NCBI GenBank assembly: GCA_035610365.1
Contig: CM069432.1
Location: 19,778,354 to 19,842,353, forward strand
Source: Aquatica leii
Taxonomy: Eukaryota; Arthropoda; Insecta; Coleoptera; Lampyridae
Length of the DNA: 64,000 nt
Direction of reading: 5' to 3'
This document shows positions 40,563 to 51,862 of the stretch, in pieces. The notes under the pieces were generated by a model, which worked only from the letters and a program-made list of their open reading frames with translations, did no database searches and had not been told where the DNA came from. The stretch's first letter is position 1. Each line of letters starts with the position of its first letter. Made by a program: the position numbers and the translations under genes.

Positions 40563-42770
40563 ATGGGGCGAAAGTCGACCTCAACGAGCTATGTCCCGGA
40601 GATTACCATTCAAATGGCATTGCTGATGGAGCAATTACATAGCATTTATCTCGATGGCAAGATCAATGGGAGAAGCGTCCAGTTACTGGTTGACACGGGA
40701 GCGACGAAGACCATCATTCGTCCAGACATGTTATTGGAAAACGAGAGAACATCACCAGTAACAGTACGACTTCGAACGGCGACGGGCGACGAAATACCTA
40801 CTCACGGACAAGTCAAAGTAACCATTGGTTTGGGAAATGGAGTACTCGACCATCAAGTACTGGTAGCCGACATCACGGAAGAAGTTATCCTGGGAATGGA
40901 CGTGATAAAGAAGTATGGGTTCCATTTGGATATGAAGAACGATGTCCTGAAGATCGACAATGAAGAAATTCCTTTTCATTCGTCAGAGAAGGCAGCCGTG
41001 CGAGTCTTGTTGAGTGAAGACGTGATTCTGCCTGCAAGGACGGAAAGTGTGGTGATGGCACGCCTGGAGGGAAATCTCCGGGAAGGCTACATACGCGCGA
41101 TTGAACCAATGGAAGGCGGTTTAGTTGAAAAGGGACTACTCGTTGCCAGAACCTTAGTACGAGTAAAGAAGACGATGCCAGTAAGGATCTTAAACATCAA
41201 CTCAGATCCTGTAACGTTGAAAAAGAAGACCGTGGTAGGCCAATGCACGCCAGTATCACAAATTGTGAGATGCGTGAAGACGAACGAAGATACGCCGCCG
41301 AAGAAGTGTCCACAACATCTATTGGACACTCTTACCACCAAATGCCAAAACCTCAGCCAAGACCAGCTGGCTAAAGTTAAAGTGTTGATCCAAGAGTACC
41401 AAGATGTGTTCGCGCTGGAGAGTGGTTCCAAAGGAAGAACTAACGTGGTGAAACACAAAATTAATACCGGAGACGCTCGACCGATACGACAACATCCACG
41501 CAGACTTCCTTTGGCGAAAAGAGAAGAAGCCGAACAAATAATTACGGATATGGAGAGAGAAGGCGTGATTGAACCTTCAAGTAGTCCATGGGCATCCCCA
41601 GTGGTACTCGTGAAGAAGAAGGATGGATCAACGAGGTTTTGCGTAGACTACAGGCAGCTAAACGACGTGACCAAAAAGGACAGCTACCCTTTACCCAGAA
41701 TTGACGATACGCTAGACACCCTGTCAGGATCCCAGTGGTTTTCTACGTTAGATTTAAAGAGTGGTTACTGGCAGGTAGAATTAGAACCCAATATTACGAT
41801 TGGAACTGGTTTGTGGCAGTTCACTGTGATGCCCTTCGGCCTGTGTAACGCTCCTGCAACGTTCGAGCGTTTGATGGAGACCATCTTGCGCGGATTGTCT
41901 TGGAAGACGTGCTTGGTTTACCTGGACGACGTGATCGTGGTTGGAAGGTCGTTTGAAGAACACTTGAGCAACTTGAAGGAAGTGTTCCAGCGATTACGTG
42001 GGGCTAACCTCAAACTGAGCCCAAAGAAGTGCCACGTATTTAAGAAGGAAGTCCAATACCTTGGCCACGTCGTATCTAGAGATGGAGTAAGGGCTGACCC
42101 AGACAAAATCCGAGCAGTGCAAGCATGGCCAAGACCGATCGACAAACATCAGGTCCGAAGTTTCCTTGGGTTGTGTACTTATTATAGAAGATTTGTCCCC
42201 GGATTTGCCAACATTGCCAAACCATTGACAAAACTAACCGAAGAAAAAGCAGAATTTAGATGGAATGAAGACTGCGAAAATTCTTTTAATAAACTAAAAC
42301 AGGCCCTAGTCACTTCGCCGATTTTGAGTTATCCAAGAGAAGATGGAAAGTTTGTTTTGGATACGGACGCAAGCAATCTGGCCATAGGCGCGGTCCTTTC
42401 GCAGATTCAAGATGGACAAGAAAAGGTTATCGCGTATTTTAGCAAGGTTTTGTCCAGGCCAGAAAGGAATTATTGCGTGACTAGGAGGGAGCTGTTAGCA
42501 GTCGTTAAGTCCATCGAACATTTCTACAAGTATTTGTATGGACGAAAATTTTTACTGAGAACAGACCACGCCGCTTTAAAATGGCTACTGCAGTTCCGTA
42601 ACCCAGAAGGACAAGTGGCAAGATGGATCGAGAGACTGCAAGAGTATGACTACGACACAGAACACCGTGCCGGAAGCAGTCATCGGAACGCTGATGCCTT
42701 GTCCAGAAGACCATGTCCGGCGGACTGCAGCCATTGTTCGCGACTGGAAGAAAGTGGAATGCGTCCGTAG
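40563..42770 (+). mobile_element. pol region: protease, RT, RNase H
   Basis: A long open stretch holding three enzymatic parts of Ty3/gypsy pol. The aspartic protease shows LLVDTGATKTIIRP at about 40,683. Reverse transcriptase spans about 41,500-42,190, with FCVDYRQLND, FSTLDLKSGYWQVEL, MPFGLCNAPATFERLM and the catalytic VYLDDVIV. RNase H lies at about 42,345-42,720, with FVLDTDASNLAIGAVLSQ and LLRTDHAALKWL. RNase H directly after RT, then integrase, is the Ty3/gypsy order. Confidence 0.93.
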
Positions 42771-42989
42771 AACTGCTATGGTTGATGACGAGTGGGAACC
42801 TGAGCAGTTACGTCGCGAACAAGAAGACGATCCTGAAATAAGACAACTCCTCGACTGGAAAGAAAGCGGCCGACGACCAACCTGGGAAGAAGTGAGTGCT
42901 GGGCAGAAATATCAAAGCGTACTGGGCGCAGTGGGACTCCTTGATAGTAGAAGACGGTCTTCTTAAGCGATCCCTAGAAAGTGCCGAGG

Positions 42990-44085
42990 GCACGGGAAAC
43001 AGACTACAGCTGGTAGTGCCAAAGAGCAGGGTGACTGAAGTGTTGAAGCATCTCCACGATGGGACATCGGGAGGACACTTTGGCATTAAGAAGACGTTGG
43101 GTAAAGTGCGAGAACGATTCTACTGGATGAACTGCAAAGAGGACGTCATGAAATGGTGCCGTAAATGCACAGTCTGCGCATCAGGAAATGGTCCAGCGAG
43201 AAAGCGCAAAGCACCCATGAAACAATACAACGTAGGAAGCCCTTTGAGAGAGTTGCGATTGACATCGCAGGGCCGTTCCCAGAATCCGATTCGGGAAATA
43301 AATACATCTTGGTGGCGATGGATTATTTCACGAAATGGACGGAGGCTTACGCCATACCCAATCAGGAAGCAGCTACAGTCGCAGACGTATTAGTAAAGGA
43401 GTTTTTCTGCCGGTTTGGAGTTCCGTTGGAATTACACTCCGATCAAGGCCGCAATTTTGAGTCTGGGCTGTTTCAAGAAGTTTGCCGACTGTTAGGAATT
43501 AAAAAGACTAGGACAACGCCTCTCCATCCTCAGTCTGATGGCATGGTTGAACGGATGAATCGAACAATGGGCAAGTACTTAGCCAAGGTAGTGTCCGAAC
43601 ATCAAAGAGACTGGGATCAGTACTTGCACCTCTTCTTAATGGCGTACCGATCATCCGTTCACGAAAGCACAGGCCAAACACCATCCTGTGTCATGCTCGG
43701 TCGTGAGATAAGATTACCATGCGATCTTCAATTTGGACGAAGACCGGAAGAAGAAGTCGCTGGAGAAGATTACGTCAGCAAGCTGGCAAAGAGGCTAGAC
43801 GAAGTACATGAAGAGGTTCGTAAAAACACACAAATTGCCAGCGACAGGATGAAAACAAGATATGACGTCAAGGCGCAAAATGGTGGGTTTCGACCTGGCG
43901 ATATGGTTTGGTTATATAACCCTCAAAGGAGACGTGGTTTGTCGCCGAAGCTGCAAAGGCAATGGGAGGGCCCCTATGAAGTCGTGCAGCGTATTAACGA
44001 CGTTATATACCGCATCCGAAAAACCGCCCAGAGGCAAGCCAAAAGTGGTCCATGTCGATCGTCTAGCCCCGTTTGCTGGCGATAA
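42990..44085 (+). mobile_element. Integrase region of gypsy element
   Basis: Integrase of the LTR element. The N-terminal HHCC zinc-binding pattern (HLHDGTSGGH..., then CRKCTVC) lies at about 43,045-43,180. The catalytic core has the three acidic positions in context: VAIDIAGPFPE, LHSDQGRNFES and SDGMVERMNR. The C-terminal part carries the GDMVWLYNP motif near 43,897, typical of the DNA-binding end of gypsy integrases. The core is well preserved; treated as a fossil. Confidence 0.9.
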
Positions 44086-44129
44086 CCACAATCCGCAAGT
44101 TCAGGTCCGAACCAGAGTAATAAGTAGCA

Positions 44130-44787
44130 GAACCAGGAATCCAATCGAAGAAATGGAGTTCGAAAAGTTTATGAATTTATACGGGGGGTCTGGAAAAGCG
44201 AGGTTCGAGTTACCACCGAGGAACAACAAGACCTGTTCCAGACACAAAGATTACGCCATCGCACATTGCGTGAGCGAGGAGCTTGACATGTCCAAAGGGG
44301 TTGCAGTCGTGTTTAAAAAGAAGTTTGGACAGCTAGATGAATTGCGAAGACAGCAACCGGCAGTCGGAAAGGTTTTAGGACTACGTGGTGACGGACGCTT
44401 CGTTTTCTATCTGGTCACCAAGAAATACTCACGTGTCAAGCCGTTATACAAAGATCTGTGGCGAACATTATGGAGTCTCAAGAGACAAATGGAGTTCCAT
44501 CATGTTAAGAAATTGGCAGTACCCAAGCTTGGTTGTGGCTTAGACCAACTGAATTGGAGGACAGTTCGAAACATGTTGGAGGTCGTCTTCCGAGGAACAG
44601 GCATTCAAGTGTTGGTCTGTAGTTACCAACCGAGGAGAGTATTGGGTCAGGAAAAGTCCATTGACTGTTACTTTTATGGTCAAGGAAGTTGCCGAAATGG
44701 AGGAAGCTGCCGCTATCGCCACGATCCCTTTACCGGTGTCGCATCCAGTCTCCTGTTCTGGGACAGAACAGTCCTAAGAAGGGGCAG
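44130..44787 (+). mobile_element. TARG1-like macro domain plus CCCH finger
   Basis: This segment lies where some LTR elements carry env, but it encodes neither an envelope nor any common retroelement domain. From about 44,230 to 44,635 the open frame closely resembles the ADP-ribose hydrolase TARG1/OARD1 macro domain: AIAHCVSEELDMSKGVAVVF, KKKFG, GDGRFVFYLVTKK and PKLGCGLDQLNW. By recall of the human protein, the catalytic Lys sits in the TKK motif and the catalytic Asp in GCGLD, and both are present here. The first strand of the fold (GDLF-like in OARD1) is not obvious. A CCCH zinc finger (C-x7-C-x5-C-x3-H) follows at 44,664-44,722. Likely role, by inference: removing ADP-ribose placed by host PARPs, with the finger binding RNA. 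Host capture is the simplest origin. Confidence 0.85.
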
Positions 44788-45253
44788 TGAAACGTCCGAG
44801 AAATTACTTGCAATGCAAGAGCCTTCTAGAAACTGTTATCTAGCTTCTAGAAGATATAGCGAAAAGGAAGGAACGCTCGAGAAGGTTTCGCCGATGTCTA
44901 TAAATACGTAAGAAAGAAATCGTAGGTCAGTTATTGTCGAAACGCGAATGCAGCTGTATTAAGAAGATAATTAAGGTGAAGATAAATAAGTGATTAGCAC
45001 GCGCGACGTTTTACATAAATAACAGTGTACACCGAATCGAGAATAATCGTGTATGTGATAAATAGTGTAAACAAATCCGAAGACGTTATCTTATCTTATC
45101 TTAAGTGTTATACATAAATTATAGTGTAAGTGTTTCTTTTATTATTATATTTAATTAGTTCGGTTAATTTAAAAGTATACATATTTCTATAATAAGTAAA
45201 CGTAGTTTTAGTCGTTTTAAATAAATTAGTTTTTAAGTAATAAATTCGTTACA
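44788..45253 (+). repeat. 3' LTR of gypsy element
   Basis: A 466-bp LTR preceded by a purine tract (aagaaggggcag, 44,776-44,787). Its TATA-like box is at 44,899-44,906. The near identity with the 5' LTR shows that very little time has passed since insertion. The last open frame of the element runs a short way into this LTR before stopping. Confidence 0.95.
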
Positions 45254-48200
45254 TAATTATTATTTAAAATTGTAATTTACTCGCACATCTCTTCATACGA
45301 ACGCGTTCAAAACTAAACTAGTTATAAACAAAAATAAGTACAACTAGTTAAAATTTACACGGTACAAAACGTGTTTATGACGTACGTTTCGCTTTGGTCA
45401 CATTTTTCTAATCGTTAAAGAAAAATTTTGAAATCGATAATCTAAAATTGACAATTTTAAATAGCAATTATTGAGGTTATTATTAGTGTTATTGTTTTCT
45501 AAAAAAAAAGCAATCAAAGACAAACATAAAATACTAAAAATTAACTTACAGTTTGCAGATTCTAAAACTCGCAAAATTTATTATAATTATTATTTAAAAT
45601 TATAATTTACTCGCACATCTCTTCATACGAACGCGTTCAAAACTAAATTAATTATAAACAAAAATAAGTAAAACTAGTTAAAATTTACACGGTACAAAAC
45701 GTGTTTATGACGTACGTTTCGCTTTGGTCACATTTTTCTAATCGTTAAAGAAAAATTTTGAAATCGATAATCTAAAATTGACAATTTTAAATAGCAATTA
45801 TTGAGGTTATTATTAGTGTTATTGTTTTCTAAAAAAAAAGCAATCAAAGACAAACATAAAATACTAAAAATTAACTTACAGTTTGCAGATTCTAAAACTC
45901 GCAAAAATTTATTATAATTATTATTTAAAATTATAATTTACTCGCACATCTCTTCATACGAACGCGTTCAAAACTAAATTAATTATAAACAAAAATAAGT
46001 AAAACTAGTTAAAATTTACACGGTACAAAACGTGTTTATGACGTACGTTTCGCTTTGGTCACATTTTTCTAATCGTTAAAGAAAAATTTTGAAATCTATA
46101 ATACAAAATTGACAATTTTACGTAGCAATTATTGAGGTTATTATTAGTGTTATTGTTTTTCAAAAAAAAGCAACCAAAGACAAACATAAAATTCTGAAAA
46201 TTAACTTACAGTTTGCAGATTCTAAAACTCGCAAAAATTTATTATAATTATTATTTAAAATTGTAATTTACTCGCACATCTCTTCATACGAACGCGTTCA
46301 AAACTAAACTAGTTATAAACAAAAATAAGTACAACTAGTTAAAATTTACACGGTACAAAACGTGTTTATGACGTACGTTTCGCTTTGGTCACATTTTTCT
46401 AATCGTTAAAGAAAAATTTTGAAATCGATAATCTAAAATTGACAATTTTAAATAGCAATTATTGAGGTTATTATTAGTGTTATTGTTTTCTAAAAAAAAA
46501 GCAATCAAAGACAAACATAAAATACTAAAAATTAACTTACAGTTTGCAGATTCTAAAACTCGCAAAAATTTATTATAATTATTATTTAAAATTATAATTT
46601 ACTCGCACATCTCTTCATACGAACGCGTTCAAAACTAAATTAATTATAAACAAAAAATAAGTAAAACTAGTTAAAATTTACACGGTACAAAAACGTGTTT
46701 ATGACGTACGTTTCGGTTTGGTCACATTCTTCTAATCGTTAAAGAAAAATTTTGAAATCGATAATCTAAAATTGACAATTTTAAATAGCAATTATTGAGG
46801 TTATTATTAGTGTTATTGTTTTCTAAAAAAAAAGCAATCAAAGACAAACATAAAATACTAAAAATTAACTTACAGTTTGCAGATTCTAAAACTCGCAAAA
46901 ATTTATTATAATTATTATTTAAAATTATAATTTACTCGCACATCTCTTCATACGAACGCGTTCAAAACTAAATTAATTATAAACAAAAATAAGTAAAACT
47001 AGTTAAAATTTACACGGTACAAAACGTGTTTATGACGTACGTTCCTCTTGGTCACATTTTTCTAATCGTTAAAGAAAAATTTTGAAATCTATAATACAAA
47101 ATTGACAATTTTACGTAGCAATTATTGAGGTTATTATTAGTGTTATTGTTTTTCAAAAAAAAGCAACCAAAGACAAACATAAAATTCTGAAAATTAACTT
47201 ACAGTTTGCAGATTCTAAAACTCGCAAAAATTTATTATAATTATTATTTAAAATTATAATTTACTCGCACATCTCTTCATACGAACGCGTTCAAAACTAA
47301 ACTAATTATAAACAAAAATAAGTACAACTAGTTAAAATTTACACGGTACAAAACGTGTTTATGACGTACGTTTCGCTTTGGTCACATTTTTCTAATCGTT
47401 AAAGAAAAATTTTGAAAGCTATAATACAAAATTGACAATTTTACGTAGCAATTATTGAGGTTATTATTAGTGTTATTGTTTTTCAAAAAAAAGCAACCAA
47501 AGACAAACATAAAATACTAAAAATTAACTTACAGTTTGCAGATTCTAAAACTCGCAAAATTTATTATAATTATTATTTAAAATTATAATTTACTCGCACA
47601 TCTCTTCATACGAACGCGTTCAAAAACTAAATTAATTATAAACAAAAAATAAGTAAAACTAGTTAAAATTTACACGGTACAAAAACGTGTTTATGACGTA
47701 CGTTCCTCTTGGTCACATTTTTCTAATCGTTAAAGAAAAATTTTGAAAGCTATAATACAAAATTGACAATTTTACGTAGCAATTATTGAGGTTATTATTA
47801 GTGTTATTGTTTTTCAAAAAAAAGCAACCAAAGACAAACATAAAATTCTGAAAATTAACTTACAGTTTGCAGATTCTAAAACTCGCAAAATTTATTATAA
47901 TTATTATTTAAAATTATAATTTACTCGCACATCTCTTCATACGAACGCGTTCAAAACTAAACTAATTATAAACAAAAATAAGTACAACTAGTTAAAATTT
48001 ACACGGTACAAAACGTGTTTATGACGTACGTTTCGCTTTGGTCACATTTTTCTAATCGTTAAAGAAAAATTTTGAAAGCTATAATACAAAATTGACAATT
48101 TTACGTAGCAATTATTGAGGTTATTATTAGTGTTATTGTTTTTCAAAAAAAAGCAACCAAAGACAAACATAAAATTCTGAAAATTAACTTACAGTTTGCA

Positions 48201-50517
48201 GATTCTAAAACTCGCAAAAATTTATTATAATTATTATTTAAAATTGTAATTTACTCGCACATCTCTTCATACGAACGCGTTCAAAACTAAACTAGTTATA
48301 AACAAAAATAAGTACAACTAGTTAAAATTTACACGGTACAAAACGTGTTTATGACGTACGTTTCGCTTTGGTCACATTTTTCTAATCGTTAAAGAAAAAT
48401 TTTGAAATCGATAATCTAAAATTGACAATTTTAAATAGCAATTATTGAGGTTATTATTAGTGTTATTGTTTTCTAAAAAAAAAGCAATCAAAGACAAACA
48501 TAAAATACTAAAAATTAACTTACAGTTTGCAGATTCTAAAACTCGCAAAAATTTATTATAATTATTATTTAAAATTATAATTTACTCGCACATCTCTTCA
48601 TACGAACGCGTTCAAAACTAAATTAATTATAAACAAAAATAAGTAAAACTAGTTAAAATTTACACGGTACAAAACGTGTTTATGACGTACGTTCCTCTTG
48701 GTCACATTTTTCTAATCGTTAAAGAAAAATTTTGAAATCTATAATACAAAATTGACAATTTTACGTAGCAATTATTGAGGTTATTATTAGTGTTATTGTT
48801 TTTCAAAAAAAAGCAACCAAAGACAAACATAAAATTCTGAAAATTAACTTACAGTTTGCAGATTCTAAAACTCGCAAAAATTTATTATAATTATTATTTA
48901 AAATTATAATTTACTCGCACATCTCTTCATACGAACGCGTTCAAAACTAAACTAATTATAAACAAAAATAAGTACAACTAGTTAAAATTTACACGGTACA
49001 AAACGTGTTTATGACGTACGTTTCGCTTTGGTCACATTTTTCTAATCGTTAAAGAAAAATTTTGAAAGCTATAATACAAAATTGACAATTTTACGTAGCA
49101 ATTATTGAGGTTATTATTAGTGTTATTGTTTTTTCAAAAAAAAAGCAATCAAAGACAAACATAAAATACTAAAAATTAACTTACAGTTTGCAGATTCTAA
49201 AACTCGCAAAAATTTATTATAATTATTATTTAAAATTATAATTTACTCGCACATCTCTTCATACGAACGCGTTCAAAACTAAATTAATTATAAACAAAAA
49301 TAAGTAAAACTAGTTAAAATTTACACGGTACAAAACGTGTTTATGACGTACGTTCCTCTTGGTCACATTTTTCTAATCGTTAAAGAAAAATTTTGAAATC
49401 TATAATACAAAATTGACAATTTTACGTAGCAATTATTGAGGTTATTATTAGTGTTATTGTTTTTCAAAAAAGCAACCAAAGACAAACATAAAATTCTGAA
49501 AATTAACTTACAGTTTGCAGATTCTAAAACTCGCAAAATTTATTATAATTATTATTTAAAATTGTAATTTACTCGCACATCTCTTCATACGAACGCGTTC
49601 AAAACTAAACTAATTATAAACAAAAATAAGTACAACTAGTTAAAATTTACACGGTACAAAACGTGTTTATGACGTACGTTTCGCTTTGGTCACATTTTTC
49701 TAATCGTTAAAGAAAAATTTTGAAATCGATAATCTAAAATTGACAATTTTAAATAGCAATTATTGAGGTTATTATTAGTGTTATTGTTTTCTAAAAAAAA
49801 AAAGCAATCAAAGACAAACATAAAATACTAAAAATTAACTTACAGTTTGCAGATTCTAAAACTCGCAAAAATTTATTATAATTATTATTTAAAATTATAA
49901 TTTACTCGCACATCTCTTCATACGAACGCGTTCAAAACTAAATTAATTATAAACAAAAATAAGTAAAACTAGTTAAAATTTACACGGTACAAAACGTGTT
50001 TATGACGTATGTTGATGCTTGGTCTAATCGTTAAAGAAAAATTTTGAAATCGATAATACAAAATTTACAATTTTAAGTAGCAATTTTTGAGGTTATTATT
50101 AGTGTTATTGTTTTTTCAAAAAAAAGCAATCAAAGACAAACATAAAATTCTGAAAATTAACTTACAGTTTGCAGATTCTAAAACTCGCAAAAATGGTTTT
50201 AATTATTATTGAAAAATGCAATTTACTCGCACACGTCTTCATACGAACGCGTTCAAAACTAAACTAATTATAACCAAAAATAAGTACAACTAGTTAAAAT
50301 CTACCCGGTACAAAACGTGTTTATGACGTACGTTGTTCTTTGGCCACCTTTTTCTAATCGTTAACAAAAATTTGAAATCGATAATACAAAATTGACAATT
50401 TAAGTAGCAATTATTCAGGTTATTATTAGTGTTATTGTTTTTTCAAAAAAAAGTAATCAAAGACAAACATAAAATTCTGAAAATTAACTTACAGTTTGCA
50501 GATTCTAAAACTCGCAC
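45254..50517. repeat. ~330-bp satellite, right arm
   Basis: About 16 head-to-tail units of 321-333 bp that continue the array broken by the LTR element, with ggtacaaaacg at 45,361, 45,691, 46,022, 46,352, 46,684, 47,016, 47,345, 47,676, 48,005, 48,335, 48,666, 48,995, 49,327, 49,653, 49,986 and 50,307. Subtypes recur in order: gaaatcgataatctaaaatt units alternate with gaaatctataatacaaaatt units, and some carry gttcctcttgg in place of gtttcgctttgg. The last unit and a half return to the type seen at the far left edge. The array ends abruptly at about 50,517 against LINE sequence. Confidence 0.95.
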
Positions 50518-51862
50518 AACATATAACTCACCTCGCATACGAGCCTCCAATTCATACAAAACGACGCTAAAGAGAACCAGTAAAATATCCGTCCGACAGA
50601 CAGGAAGCTTCCTATGCTCCCATCTTTAACGCCCCATTCTTTCCTGAAAACTCGTTTCATCATCCCACTCAATTAAACTATCCTGCCATGCACGACCTCC
50701 ATATGACGATTGTAGCTTATCCTCTCTCCGACATAGACTCCCAGTTAGTAAACACAGACTGTCCTTGTTGTCTTCGAGACGTATCGTCGGTGGTCTTGCA
50801 ACTGCGAGAGATGCCTTCATCGTCAACACCTCAGTTTTCTGTCGCAACACACTCACGCCGACACTTAATCCCCATTCGTTGACCAGATTCAACCACTCCT
50901 GGTCCTTCTGCACCACTGCCCGGCTCGTACCTTCTACAATAAGTGTCAGGTCGTCTGCACAGGCCACACAAAAGTACATCCATCATCATATTGCACACAG
51001 CCGGGCAGCAAATCGACCTCTGCAGACAGCCTTTCAAAACCATTCGCTCGACAACATCCTCTACTCCCTAGAGCTATATGATACGCTCCCTGGAGTAATC
51101 CTTCCACAAGTTTAGATCTTTACATCCAACCTCAGCTAATCGATTAATCAAACTACTCCATCAGAGGTTATCAAACGCCCCTTTAAAGTCTATTAACATC
51201 CTCGAGTACATATTTGTACTTGGATGCACTAACAATCTGCTTCAGACGTCACCGGTCATCTTTAGTCGATTTCTCTTTTTTGAGGACAATTATTCCGAGG
51301 TCTTGGCTTCCACCGGCGGCCTAATACTACCAAAGAGGGTCACAATACTGGCATACGTCCGAACAACTTCTTTCTGTTCAGCCACACTATTACGCTGCCT
51401 GTATTTGCTCAACTGCCCTTTCAGAGTAGCATTCTCAATCATCAACTCGATGAGCAGGTCTTCACGGTCTTCATACCTGCCCATCGTCGCCAGAACTTGC
51501 ATTTGGTTTCCGCCAAAAGGAATTTCTTCAATTCGGAGTCGATCTCCCGCATCTTATCGAACTCGTTGTCGGGAGTTATCGCGTCTGTGTCACTCTCGCT
51601 CATCGTGCGAGCTCGTTTTGAGCTAGCAATGGAACTGCTTCAGCTGTCAGGTCTTGACTCAGCACTCGGGACCAAACTACCATACCTCCGGTCTCCTTCG
51701 GCACTTGCAGTTTACTACTACATGCAAGCTGTTGCGTGCCTTTTACTTACGTCAACCTCTTACAAGTTTCCTCTCCTTTTGCTGCTTTCACAGTCTTCTC
51801 TGCCTCCGCCGCTACAACTCTCTTCTCACAATTCCTCTCCTGTGCTGTTTCTGAATCCATAA
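50518..51862 (-). mobile_element. Degenerate R1-like LINE fragment
   Basis: A non-LTR retrotransposon remnant on the minus strand. ORF1 remains: a start at 51,603 opens MSESDTDAITPDNEFDKM, then a frame change leads into the stretch 51,502-51,290 (ENATLKGQLSKYRQRN), a coiled-coil-like N-terminal region. A possible earlier start at 51,862 (MDSETAQERNCEKR) is interrupted by a stop. Endonuclease and most of the upstream RT are missing, replaced by a junction near 51,280. RT motifs follow: IDFKGAFDNL near 51,160, a decayed GCPQGS-like motif (KGCLQRSICC) near 51,030, and CADDLTLIVEGTSR near 50,955. These are closest to the R1 clade as I recall it. Several frameshifts and stops make it non-functional. 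Its 3' end is cut at the satellite edge. Confidence 0.8.

Larger units (their letters stand above)
38787..45253 (+). mobile_element. Young Ty3/gypsy LTR element with macro domain
   Basis: A 6,467-bp LTR retrotransposon inserted in the 330-bp satellite. Both LTRs begin TG and end CA, and the element is flanked by a 4-bp duplication TAAT (38,783-38,786 and 45,254-45,257). Removing the element and one TAAT restores the satellite consensus. Parts in order are the 5' LTR, a primer-binding site at 39,257 (tggtgtcaggtgtgggg), gag with a coiled coil and a zinc knuckle, protease, reverse transcriptase, RNase H, integrase, a TARG1-like macro domain with a CCCH zinc finger, a polypurine tract (44,776-44,787) and the 3' LTR. 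The Ty3/gypsy assignment rests on the order RT-RNase H-integrase and the RT motifs; the clade is not assigned. The LTRs differ by one single-base indel, so the copy is very young. The coding part is interrupted in about four places, some of which may be recoding sites of the kind this family uses. Confidence 0.95.

Noticed and set aside
50429-50629. 66-codon plus-strand frame across the satellite/LINE boundary
   Set aside because: It spans a satellite unit and antisense LINE sequence and has no recognisable domain.
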